The notes under the pieces: model-generated
What the model was told of the DNA's origin: nothing
The model's input: the letters and a program-made list of their open reading frames with translations, nothing else
Databases searched by the model: none
Source: Pelobates cultripes
Lineage: Eukaryota; Chordata; Amphibia; Anura; Pelobatidae
NCBI GenBank assembly: GCA_933207985.1
Contig: OW240916.1
Span: 294,936,744-295,000,743 of the forward strand
Direction: 5' to 3'
DNA: 64,000 nt
Part shown: positions 48,617-58,655 of the stretch, piece by piece
Numbering within the stretch: position 1 is the first letter of the stretch
Layout of the letters: the number at the start of each line of letters is the position of its first letter
Translations under genes and position numbers: made by a program

Positions 48617-49007
48617 TTAAAGGGAATTAATTATTTAACCATTTTCTTGTTTGACTTTATGGGTGGCTATCTAGAGTCTCAGTATTATACTATCCTTGAG
48701 TTAGATATGTCTTGGCAACTGGAGTAGGAAAGTAGGCACCGGTGTAAAAGTCCAGAGGAAGACTGTAGTATTGGTGTCACCTTTGTCTCTCACAGTCCTC
48801 TTAGGTGGCACATAGTGTGTGCCTACATGGTTGCTAACAGAAGAGTAAGAGATTCTGTCCGGCTGTTCAGCTAACAGCGGGGAGGCATTTCTTAATTTAT
48901 AAAAGTGCAGATTTCTCAAATTAACAGATTTCTTGCACTTTTATAAAGTGCAAAGAAAATTAGATACTCATTACATATAAAGCAGGCTGATGTGGTTGTC
49001 CCTTTAA
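48617..49007. repeat. Possible T2-like MITE
   Basis: TTAA at 48617-48620 followed by AGGGAATT, and GTTGTCCCT followed by TTAA at 49004-49007, would be its ends. A hairpin of TTTATAAAAGTGCAGATTTC and its inverse lies near the right end (48897-48950). The left terminal match is short. Confidence 0.4.
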
Positions 49008-49560
49008 CATTTAGGGTTTAGGGGATTTAGGGTTAAGGTAGGCTTTAGGTTATGGGATAGCTACCTTCAATGTGGGCTATAAATTCCATGTTTCTCATCC
49101 GATCCCAAACCTGAAACAAGTTGACTTTCCTAACAATTCAAATTCACAGTTGAGCAAAGTCAATGCTGCTAACTTTCACATCTGAGCTTAACAGCCTCCC
49201 CCCCGAGCTCCCAATCCAACAAACAAAACGTCCTTCACTTCATCAACCCAAACTCCACAAGGCTGTCCATTATCATCAAATAACAGACACATAACACCAG
49301 ATCGAGGTAAACTGACAAGGTTTCATTAATAATATAGAAATAATATCCTGCCACGTACCACACAGCAGATAACCACATTCTATTCTGATAGACACATAAT
49401 TACACCATTCCATCCAAAGTCCTCGCTGTTCATCAGACCACAGCAACAATTTCCATAAAATCACAGTTGTGACAAAATAAAAAAGACAACTGAACAGACA
49501 GGCATATAGAGAAATAACTATAACAACTATCACTAATCCATGAGAATCTTTGGTTCAGAA
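49008..49560. other. Anonymous sequence
   Basis: The ORF at 49276-49533 (minus) has no recognised domain. Confidence 0.4.
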
Positions 49561-50080
49561 CAGGGACAGATTAACATAGGGGCTATGGAGCTGAAGTTCC
49601 AGGCCATGGAATAGTCCCATTGAATAAAAAAAAATAATTAATGTATATATTTTTTTACTACTCTTCGCATGTTCTTGCTTTATACATAAACTTAGGAGGG
49701 ATGTAGGGGAACAAACCTTTGTGGGAAGGCTAACTAAGACATTATTTAAGGTAAAACTGACTATTCCCATGCTCTTGCTGCTTCAGTCTCTCTAACACTG
49801 TGGCATGTTCTTCTGCAATAACTACAGCCACCTTTTCCCTGTCCCAGACTGCATGCCAGGTGCTTTTACCTGCTCGTAGGAAGGTAAGGAGAGGAGTGAA
49901 ACAGTAATTGCTAGGGGACAGTACCCAGGTTATGATTTTTCTTATAGTTGCAGCACATCCACCAGATACATGACGCTTGGGAGGTATAACTGTTGTAGTG
50001 TTTTCTGTTAATAAAATTCTGTAATTAGGTCCATCGTAATTGTCAACACCAGGCCCAATGGACTCTTAATCCGAACCTTG
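49561..50080. mobile_element. hAT MITE, CAGGGaCaGATTAA ends, long copy
   Basis: It starts CAGGGACAGATTAACATAGG, as in the element at 8237, and ends ACTCTTAATCCGAACCTTG. The interior phrase CCAGGCCCAATGGACTCTTAA is shared with the short copy (CCAGGCCCACGAGGCTCTTAA). Flanking 8-mers do not match, so the insertion is old. Confidence 0.6.
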
Positions 50081-50911
50081 GTGAGAGTTAGGCTACGTCC
50101 TTGCTAATGCTGCCATCAAGTCAAAAGACTATATATGTTGATCACTCACAAAAAATATACCTATGGGGAAGGGTACAAGTGACCTCAAAAGACTAACTGC
50201 TCTTACTAAAGATTTCTTCAATAAATTGGCCTCTATTCTTCCACTCCAGGATTAAACATAGAAACAGTTCAGAGGGTTTATTCCCAAATTATAACCTACT
50301 ATCTTCTTTCGAGGACTGGGAAAACAAAGTGTACCCCTCCTTCTACGACAGGACTAAAACTCAGGAATGGTCAACCTCATTCCAGACAGTCTACCAAAAT
50401 AGCTCTCCCCAACATCCCCGACATCTATAGTTCTTTGATTGGTGATTTTTAGCTTAAAGAGGGGGTACTTGTTTCAGTGGGTAGGGAAGGTCTACTGATG
50501 CCAATATGACATAGAACATAAGGCCATGATCCTAGTCATCTCTAGCATCCAATCTGTGGTCGTACTCACAGCTAGATCCAGTACTATCATCTAGTGTCTA
50601 GTGAAGACCTGATAATTGGCCAATGCGTGCTGAGATGTTATTAGGTAAAACAAGCTTTCTTGCTGTCGGGGAGTTCTGCTTACCATACTAAGTGCTGCTA
50701 TTGAGACCAAATGAAGTTCAGCCTAATTGTTGGTAATTATACTGTTTCTTAATACTCTTGATTTTTTAACAATAAGTTTTACTATTATCAAGAAAAGTAT
50801 AACAGTTACTAGTGCATGCGTTGTTTTAACTGCTTCCTGCATAAATGGGTCATAATAGCATTATGGCTGGGGTTCCATTTCTCAGCTTGGTATGGTTTTA
50901 CTAGTCTGAAA
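50081..50911. other. Anonymous, with a possible LINE ORF2 scrap
   Basis: The plus strand at about 50265-50430 reads in one frame as FPNYNLLSSFEDWENKVY and then FYDRTKTQEWSTSFQTVYQN before a stop. The Trp/Phe/Tyr spacing is reminiscent of L1-type ORF2, but the stretch is too short to assign. Confidence 0.25.
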
Positions 50912-51910
50912 TTAAAGGGACACTCTAAGCACCAAAACAGCCATTGCTTACTGAATCAGTTTTAGTTTATAAACTATGCCCCTGGAGTCTCACTGCTCAA
51001 TGCTCTGCCATTTAGGAGTTAAATCACTTTAGTTTCTTTTAATGCAGTCCTAGCCACACCTCCCATGGCTGTGTCATGCTTACCTGTTCCGGTGCTTCCC
51101 GATCCAGCGGCGGGTCAGACGCTGCACGATATGCGTGCACGTCTATTTGCAAAAAAGGCGACTGCGCGACTCTCAGTGACGAATATTTTGGCACGAACGA
51201 GCAGAAGTACCCGAATACAGTGTTCGGATGAATTTGGGTCTTTTGGCGCTCCAAAGTGATGCTAACCAATAGTATTAGTGCTTTGGCTATATAAAGCCAA
51301 GGCTTTCTGTAGCAAGTTGCCCTGTTGTGGTTCTTGATTTCCCAAGAGTGCGCTTTATTGTATTTTTGGATTCACGCTTGACCTCGACTTTCTCTCTGAA
51401 TACTTTTTACGTTAAATCTGGCAATTCTATGGCCGGTAATATGTGGTAATTATCTCTCCAGCAGATTAGGGTCTTTGAGTGTTGGGTTCTCTTATATAGC
51501 CGTGACAGGTTGTCACTCACAGAGACAACATGAAAAAAATACTTTTCCATTTTCAATTAGATCTTACAGCACAATGTGTTTACTTTAGAAGTTATTTCCT
51601 GATCTGTTAATTGAACTTTAACCACACACAAGACTCCTGAAGCCTCTAGCGGGCTATTAATAAAGCAGGGGATATATTCTAAATTAAACACACTATGCAA
51701 TTAAGGAAGTTTAAAAATTATATCTCTCGTTACAGGAAGAGAGGCTGTGCAAGATACAGGCAGTGGAGGTGTGGCTATGGTTGCATAAAAAAAGTGATAT
51801 AACTCCTAAATGGGAAAAGAATTGAGCAGTGAGCCTGCATGGGCATGATCTATACACCAGCACTGCTTCATTAAGCTAACGTTGTTTAGATATTTAGAGT
51901 GTCCTCTTAA
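50912..51910 (+). mobile_element. T2-like MITE split by a solo LTR
   Basis: TTAA at 50912-50915 with AGGGACACTCTAAGCACC on the left, and GAGTGTCCTC with TTAA at 51907-51910 on the right. The interior phrases GCCATTTAGGAGTTAAATC and CACTGCTTCATTAAGCTAA are shared with 33865-34363. The two halves (50912-51071 and 51508-51910) join to about the length of that copy once the LTR and one duplicate target are removed. Confidence 0.8.
51072..51507 (+). mobile_element. Solo LTR of an LTR retrotransposon
   Basis: A 436-bp segment starts TGTCATG and ends CGTGACA, so TGTCA is mirrored by TGACA. It is flanked by GGCTG (51067-51071) and GGTTG (51508-51512), matching at four of five positions as a 5-bp target duplication. 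A TATA box lies in GGCTATATAAAGCC near 51285. No internal retroelement sequence remains, consistent with LTR-LTR recombination. Orientation is assigned from the TATA box. The ends resemble Ty3/Gypsy LTRs, but the family is not identified. Confidence 0.75.
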
Positions 51911-52809
51911 ATCTCCAAATTAATGCAATGCTAAGTATGGCACAAGTCAGATACTTCTCTAAATCTCATACTAGCTGAGACTCTAAAAGAGACTTTTTTA
52001 TAACGTGCATTTATAATCCCAATACAGATTCTTCAAGAATTTATTGGTAAACGACAGGGCAATGTTACTGCTAATGCCGCCAGGGCACAGATTTAGGGAC
52101 ACACATGGTTTGCTTCATTTTGCCACAGTATTCTGCATATTTCTATTCAGGTGCCAGATTGATTGATCTGCTTGGAAGAAATGTTTGTATTCACTTGGAA
52201 GTTGCCAAAGCAAACACATTGGAGGGAAGTGCAGGGAAGCAAGGAACCCTATTCTGTGTATGGGGAGTTCATATAGAGGTGAGACAGTAACATGCAGAAC
52301 ACATACAAACATATCACACACTTCAACCGAATACATTACTCACTCAATTGCACCCGAGTTAGGCTTTAAGGTAAATTGTCGTTCCTTTCCTCATTTCAGC
52401 CACTAGTCCAAGTCAGCTTCCCATGAATATAGTGTAACGTTTCTTTCCGTGAATGGATCCCATTTATCTTTTTTTTTTCAAAATTTGAGTCCGCCAAAAT
52501 TGTCATCAGAAAGGAATGAATTGACTTGTCCCGTGTGAAAAACACGAAATGGACGATTCATGGAATTTTAAATATTTACTATTAGCAGTCAGAGACAAGA
52601 ACGGGAAGATGCATTCTAGGAGTCGGGGAAAAAGCAGCAGGAGTAGGAAAAAAAAGAAAATTAATCATCGGAGATCATCAAGAAGGAATGGGAAAATATT
52701 TCAGGAACAGCAGGAAAATAGCAAATAAATATCAGAAAAGACCCACAGAAAGAAAAGGGAATTGTTATAGGAATGTATTAAACCAGAAAAAAAAAAAAAT
52801 AGAAAGGGA
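51911..52809. other. Anonymous sequence
   Basis: The ORF at 52105-52290 ends close to an AGgtgag donor-like site but has no recognisable domain. Nothing else was found. Confidence 0.4.
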
Positions 52810-53018
52810 AATAGAAACATAGAAGGTGACGGCAGATAAGAACCATTTGGTCCATCTATTCTGCCCAATTTTCTAAATACTTTCATTAGTCCCTGGCTTT
52901 ATCTTATAGTTAGGATAGCCTTATGCCTATCCCACGCATGCTTAAACTCCTTTACTGTGTTAACCTCTACCACTTCAGCTGGAAGGCTATTCCATGCATC
53001 CACTACACTCTCAGTAAT
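52810..53018 (-). mobile_element. CR1-like LINE tail, copy E
   Basis: On the minus strand it matches the end of ORF2 (with AATAGCCTTCCAGCTGAAGT) and the 3' UTR, finishing in TTCTATGTTTCTAT. It is about 210 bp long and truncated at the 5' end. Confidence 0.85.
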
Positions 53019-53149
53019 GGATATTCTCTATTCAGTAAATAGATATTGAAGACCCATGTCACAAACAGAAACAATTATTTTAGAAGTCAACAATTATCTG
53101 GGGATTTAAAGTTACTCCAACCAAAAACCTGGGTTTAACTAAACATTGT

Positions 53150-53250
53150 GGCCTCGATTTTATTTGTCTGAATGAAAATGAGAATATCATTGAACCTTTT
53201 TAAGTAATTGATCTACAGAAGTCACCTTTAATGTCTATAGGACTTTTCAC
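53150..53250. repeat. Half copy of the GGCCTC palindromic MITE
   Basis: GTGGCCTCGATTTTATTTG followed by TTGATCTACAGAAGTCACC and TCTATAGG matches the left arm and centre of the 8008-8182 element. The right arm is missing. Confidence 0.55.
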
Positions 53251-53286
53251 CGAATGGAATCAGTCCAGATTCTGACCTTTTTTTAG

Positions 53287-53719
53287 TTAAAGTAACTCTT
53301 ACTGGCTTGGTACCCCAAAAGAAAAAAAATAAAGAAAAAAGCCAAAAATTACCTGCGATCCAACACCAAAGCCAAATTCTCCCTGCAGTCCGATCATCCT
53401 CTTGTGATATCACTCACTGCAGTTTCAGGAATATCCCATAGAGTGGGCTGACAGGTGTATTGGGTGGCATGTGGTGGGAGGGTTATCTAATGCCAGCATG
53501 CTTAGCGCGCCAATGATGGATGCCTTTTATGCACAGAATTCACATTACCCAGCACTGAACTGGCTCATGAGGCTACCAGTGATGTAGTTACACCCCCAGC
53601 AGCAAAGAAGTTAAACTCTGTATGTGCAGATTTTTAAAATGGAATCAGCCTTGGAGTTGGACAACCACCATAACAACTTCAAATCACTGAACTGGTCATG
53701 GTGCTTGGTAACCATTTAA
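53287..53719 (-). repeat. T2-like MITE, relative of the 42537 element
   Basis: TTAA at 53287-53290 and 53716-53719. The hairpin ACCACCATAACAACTTC with GAACTGGTCATGGTGCTTGG near the right end is the reverse-oriented counterpart of the left hairpin at 42550-42595. Confidence 0.5.
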
Positions 53720-54311
53720 ATTACATGTCGCTACTAATAAATGACAGTAAATTCAATATTTCTCTACAATACGTGACATTTGCTACTTGCCATTATCATG
53801 GATGAATGGTAGCTACTGGGCATTTATTATTTATCCCATAAAATGTTGTGGGAGGAGAGAGTTAAAACTTATTTATAATATTTTAAGTTTACATTTACAA
53901 CCATAATATTTTTTAAATTAGATAAAAATGCAGATTACTGAAGCACATGGTGATTTGTCCTCAAGAACATTTGCAGCTCAAGCTACACATTTATTCATTA
54001 ATAGAGTACAGAAAACACATGTAAAAAGATAAGTAATGGTAACATTTACTTACTGTCTGAGATTAGTTTAAGATTTCTAGGCCCTAGGCTGGCTTGCTCA
54101 AAGCTCTCATTTGCACTCTGCCCTTTTTAAAATGCAGATTTTTACAGGCATTTCTAAAAAGGCTGCCAACTAGCAAATATGTCCTTAATCACCCCAAAGG
54201 AAGCCACTTAATTTAACCAGTCAGTTCATGTCCTCAATTTCCTAATTTCATTCAGTTTCTCTCACCACTTTCTCCCCTTTACGTATACTAATTGTGACGG
54301 AGCTCCTACAC
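53720..54311. other. AT-rich interval
   Basis: Nothing recognised. Confidence 0.5.
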
Positions 54312-54330
54312 TCAGACTCAGGGCCGTCTT

Positions 54331-54851
54331 TTAAGGACCACTATAGTGCCAGGAAAACATACTTGTTTTCCTGGCATTATAGTGCCCTGATGGTGCCCCC
54401 ACCCTCAGTGACCCCCTCCCGCCGGGCTCTGGGGAGAGGAAGGGTGCCCCCACCCTCAGGGACCCCCTCCCGCCGGGCTCTGGGGAGAGGAAGGGGTTAA
54501 AATCTTACCTTTCTCCAGTGCCAGGCGGGGAGCTCTCCTCCTCCTTTCCGCCTCTTCTCCTCCTCTTCAGGAGCTGCACGCGCATTCAGCCAGTCTCATA
54601 GGAAAGCATTCATAATGCTTTCCTATGGACGCTTGCGTCTTCTCACTGTGATTTTCACAGTGAGAAGCACGCAAGCGCCTCTAGCAACTGTCAAGAGACA
54701 GCCACTGGAGGCTGGATTAACCTATTTATAAACATAGCAGTTTCTCTGAAACTGCTATGTTTATAAAAAAATGGGTTAACCCTAGCTGGACCAGGCACCC
54801 AGACCACTTTATTAAGCTGAAGTGGTCTGGGTGCCTAGAGTGGTCCTTTAA
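54331..54851 (-). mobile_element. TTAA-flanked MITE (T2-like), copy 3, reversed
   Basis: TTAA at 54331-54334 and 54848-54851. The CACTATAGTGCCAGGAAAAC hairpin is at the left and the CACCCAGACCACTT hairpin at the right, so it is inverted with respect to copies 1, 2 and 4. A 51-bp stretch is tandemly duplicated inside (54393-54494). Confidence 0.8.
54393..54494. repeat. 51-bp tandem duplication in MITE copy 3
   Basis: Two adjacent copies start GTGCCCCCACCCTCAG at 54393 and 54444 and differ at one position by eye. Confidence 0.9.
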
Positions 54852-54968
54852 TAACGGTTGGACCCTGGATCCTTCCCCGCCCCCCACTCCCTGACACAGT
54901 GGCAGAACTAAAGTAGAGAGGGCCCTGGTGCAAAACTTATTTTGGGCCCTGCCATTGCATGGGCGGCC

Positions 54969-55416
54969 TTAAAGGACCACTCTAGGCACCCAGACCACTT
55001 CAGCTTAATGAAGTGGTCTGGGTGCCAGGTCCAGCTAGGGTTAACCCATTTTTTCATAAACATAGCAGTTTCAGAGAAACCGCTATGTTTATGAATGGGT
55101 TAAGCCTTCCCCTATTTCCTCTAGCGGCCGTCTCATTGACAGCTGCTAGAGCGTGCTTTCTCACTGTGATTTTCACAGTGAGAGCACAGCATCCATAGGA
55201 AAGCATTATGAATGCTTTCCTATGTGACTGGCTGAATGCGCGCGCAGCTCTTGCCGCGCGTGCGCATTCAGCCGACGGGGAGGAGAAGAGGAGGATCGGA
55301 GGAGGAGAGCTCTCCGCCCAGCGCTGGAAAAAGGTAAGTTTTTACCCCTTTCCTCTCCGCAGAGCCGGGCGGGAGGGGGACAAGTATGTTTTCCTGGCAC
55401 TATAGTGGTCCTTTAA
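54969..55416 (+). mobile_element. TTAA-flanked MITE (T2-like), copy 4
   Basis: TTAA at 54969-54972 and 55413-55416, with AGGACCACTCTAGG and CTATAGTGGTCCT ends. Compared with copy 2 it lacks about 50 bp before the right end, so the right hairpin is reduced to one arm. Confidence 0.8.
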
Positions 55417-55800
55417 GGTAGATCCCCATTTGTCATGCAAATCCAAAAATGCTTTGACAGCTGGGGCTCTACCATTTTCCCATGCTTGCAAGATTGTATT
55501 TAGCACCGAGCAGTATTTGTATGTTTGACTGTAAGCATGTTTGTGTATGGAGTACGTTTGTGTGAATGTAGGGGTGTGTTTTTTCTGTGGTGTTGGTGTT
55601 TGAATGCAAGCATACATTTATGTGTAGTGTTTGTTTTTGAATGCAGGGGTGTGTTTATATTTCATTTTGATGTTTAACACAGAGATGTGTTTATATGTAG
55701 TGTTAACATTTTAATGCAGGAGTGTGTTTGTATGTAGTATTGAAGTTTGAATGCAGGGGTGTATTTGTGTGTAGTGTTGGCATTTGAATGCTGAGATGTA
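55417..55800 (+). repeat. 37-bp minisatellite with leader
   Basis: From about 55560 the unit GAATGCAGGGGTGTGTTTGT followed by GTAGTGTTGGCATTT recurs at 37-bp spacing in the best-preserved copies. The first 140 bp are anonymous. Confidence 0.75.
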
Positions 55801-56640
55801 TATACATACACTGCCCCACATAAACTGTGATACACACTGACACACAGACACTGATACACATGCATATACACAGACACTCACACTGACACATATACATACA
55901 CACCGATATACAACTTGACACTCATCTGCATTATACAGACACAAAGATACACATATTAACACACATGCAGATACACTCACTGATTACACATAGATACACA
56001 GATACACACAATGACAACATATAGATACACTGACACATATACAGACACACATATACACAACTTGACGCACATGCAGACTCACAGATACACTGACATACAC
56101 ACACTAACTACATATAGATACACAGATACACACAATGACAACATAGAGATACACACACTGACACACATACAGAAACACAGGTACACAACCTGACACACAT
56201 GCAGATACACATACACACAGATACACACACTGACACACATGCAGATACACAGATACACACACTGACTATATACAGATGCACAAATATACACACTGACACC
56301 TACACATACACAGATACCAACACACTAATAACATACAGATACACAGACACATACTGACACATATAATAACAGACATGCTGACACACACACACACAGACAC
56401 ATATACTGACAGACAGACACACTCACAGACATACTGACATATATACTCAGACACATACATACACCGACAGACATACTGACACACACACTAACACACACAG
56501 ACACTGACACACACACTAACACACACAGACACACTAACACATACATACAGACACTGACAGACATACTGACACACACAGTCAGACCCACAAACACACATAC
56601 TGACAGGCATACTGACACACACACTCAGGCACACATGCAA
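55801..56640 (+). repeat. CA-rich minisatellite
   Basis: Variants of ACACACTGACACACATGCAG and ATACACAGATACACAC are repeated across more than 800 bp. ORFs of 60-99 codons on the minus strand are repeat artefacts. Confidence 0.9.
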
Positions 56641-56694
56641 AATCTACACTTTGACAGGCACCCTTTATATTCTTACCTTTTGCTGGATGGTGGC

Positions 56695-57704
56695 TGTAGC
56701 GGGGAGGTAGTTTAATCCACGGTATCTCCGCTGGGTAACAGGAACAGCATAAAATCATCCAGGCAAAATAAGTACAGCATGCAATAATCCCGGTAGCATT
56801 GTATAAATCCTTCCTTCCCAAGAACTAGACGACACATAGGCTGAGAGTCAACTGAGGTTTTAATCACAGGTCACAGTATTTATGTGGTTCCCCATGCAAG
56901 GGGTTTCCTTACTGACATTACAGGGGTTGTACAGAGGGGACTACATGGGGAACTTAACAACCAAGACCTTTCTCCCATCATGCACTGCTGTACGAGAGGG
57001 ATACTCCCACTAGAATATCCAGTTAAGTGGATTATCCCTCCGTGCAGCAGAACCGGCATTTCACATAAAAATCTACAACTTTAACATTATTCATACTATA
57101 TTACTGAATGACTGTTCGGTAGATAGCTGGGGTCTGAGCGCACATTTCGTGCAAGTACCGCTCAGATCCCAGCACATCTAGCCGAACGCCGCATGATTTT
57201 CAATCCAATATACACTTCACATAAATTACACGAATACACTCGTAGGGAGCAAGTACCGAAAGACCGGTACTCCCGAACGGCCTGGAAGTCCAGCGGTATT
57301 CGTGCCGTCGAGTAGCCGATTTTAGTTCCAGGCACTCAACGATAAAATACAGCTGGGCTAAGAAAGGATCCAAGATGGCCGACCACAGCGTGGTCGGTAG
57401 CCGAACGGCGGCCACCCTGAATCTTTAATAACTACTGAAAGATACAATGTTGCAATGTTTAATGGGAGCCACACGACCTCCTGTGTGTGGTCTCCCATTC
57501 GGTAGTTTGTTCGTTTCACGAACAGTGTTGAAATTAACTGTTCGTGAAACTACTGTATGAATGCTGGTGGCTTTCGTGCCGCCAGCATATGAATGCTCTT
57601 GTTCGCATAAAATAAAGAATTAGGTATACGCTTGGTTCTAACATTCTTAAAGCTACAGCAACACCTTAATACAAATACAGTCTTAAGTGGCTAGTTTTGC
57701 CACA
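56695..57704 (-). repeat. 3' LTR of the Gmr1-like element
   Basis: On the minus strand the segment starts TGTGGCAAAACTAGCC, right after a G-rich tract (TTCTGGGGGAGCAT), and ends CCCCGCTACA. The ends form an imperfect TGTGGC/GCTACA inverted pair. A TATA-like CATAAATAC lies near 56876-56886, with ATTAAA about 15 bp further on. Three hairpins are visible, including a perfect 14-bp stem at 57513-57526 with 57537-57550. The limits are inferred without a second LTR for comparison. Confidence 0.6.
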
Positions 57705-57792
57705 ATGCTCCCCCAGAACCAAGCTGGCATACACAGTCTGATCCCAAAGGATCGGCTTGAGGATGTCTGGAGGAGTACTCACAGATCACTTT
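57705..57792 (-). other. Spacer with polypurine tract before the 3' LTR
   Basis: GGTTCTGGGGGAGC (complement of 57707-57720) sits two bases before the LTR start. Its position and purine content suit plus-strand priming. Confidence 0.5.
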
Positions 57793-58655
57793 TCAAGGTC
57801 TGTTTGTCTGGATTACCCCGTCGGCGTTGCCATTTTGCTTCCCAGGGCAGTAGTGGATAGTAAAGTCAAACGGCTGCAGCGCCAAACTCCAGCGTAGCAG
57901 CCGGCATTGTCTCCTTACACCCTGTTCAGCCACACCAACGGGTTATGATCTGTGAGTAATGTAAAGGGTTGTCCATACAAATAGGGTTGCAGCTTTTTGA
58001 GGGCCCACACCACAGCCAGGCATTCCTTTTCAATGGCGGCGTAGCTTACTTCTCTAGGTAAATGTTTTCTGCTGAGATAAGCCACTGGGTGCTCGCCGCC
58101 ATCCACTCCGAATTGGCTCAGTACTGCTCCCAATCCAAACATAGAAGCGTCTGTATGGACGAGAAAGCGTTTAGTTGGATCAGGAGCAGAGAGTACAGGT
58201 GATTTAATAAGCGCCGTTGTGAGCTGTTGGAATGCCTGTTCACACTCTGGGGCCCATACCACTATCTTAGGGAGATTCTTACGGGTTATGTCGGTGAGAG
58301 ATTTGGCTAAGTTGCTGTAGTTGGACACAAATTTACGATAGTACCCTGCGGTACCTAGGAACGCGAGGACTTGCATCTTGGTGCGGGGGGTTGGCCACTT
58401 GGCGACTGCCTCTATTTTAGCAGGTTCGGGCTTCTGTTGAACGCTTCCTACCCTGTGCCCTAGGTACTGAACTTCTGCCATCCCTACGTGGCACTTACTG
58501 GGTTTGAGGGTCAGTCCTGCCTCCCTAATCCGGTCTAGTATGGCTCCTATGTGGGTCAGGTGGTTGGTCCAGGAGTAGCTGAAAATGGCTATATCGTCTA
58601 GATAGGCGCAAGCATACTCCTGAAACCCATCCAGTAGCCGATCCCTTTTTCCTGA
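57793..58655 (-). pseudogene. pol: Gypsy RT (C-terminal half) and RNase H
   Basis: The frame begins RDRLLDGFQEYACAYLDDIA, which contains the RT catalytic YLDD, and continues with LTLKPSKCHVGMAEVQYLGH (thumb region) and FLGTAGYYRKFVSNY. RNase H follows: FLVHTDASMFGLGAVLSQ (first Asp), EKECLAVVWAL (Glu) and LLTDHNPLVWL (Asp). A stop replaces a Ser-type codon at about 57915-57917, and a one-base loss follows soon after. The frame then continues as LRWSLALQPFDFTIHY to a stop at 57793-57795. The fingers and front palm of RT (before YLDD) are missing. The start at 58481 suggested by ATG-based calling is internal. Confidence 0.88.

Larger units (their letters stand above)
54312..54968. mobile_element. 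hAT fragments interrupted by T2-like MITEs
   Basis: CAGGGCCGTCTT at 54319 looks like a hAT end, cut after about 12 bp by the MITE at 54331. After the MITE, a GC-rich stretch with CAGTGGCAGAACTAAAG (54898) and GGGCCCTGGTGCAAAACTT resembles ends of the CAGTGGCGG hAT family, and it is cut again by the MITE at 54969. Full element limits cannot be set. Confidence 0.45.

Noticed and set aside
52105..52290. Possible host exon with acceptor-like and donor-like flanks
   Set aside because: No recognisable domain, a short frame, and no neighbouring exon. Splice-like dinucleotides are frequent by chance.
24250..55416. Classing the TTAA MITEs as PIF/Harbinger
   Set aside because: Harbinger uses 3-bp TWA targets. 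All copies here are bounded by the four bases TTAA at both sides, which fits Kolobok/T2 or piggyBac better.
55674..56624. Cys/Val/Ser-rich minus-strand ORFs
   Set aside because: Artefact of the CA-rich minisatellite.
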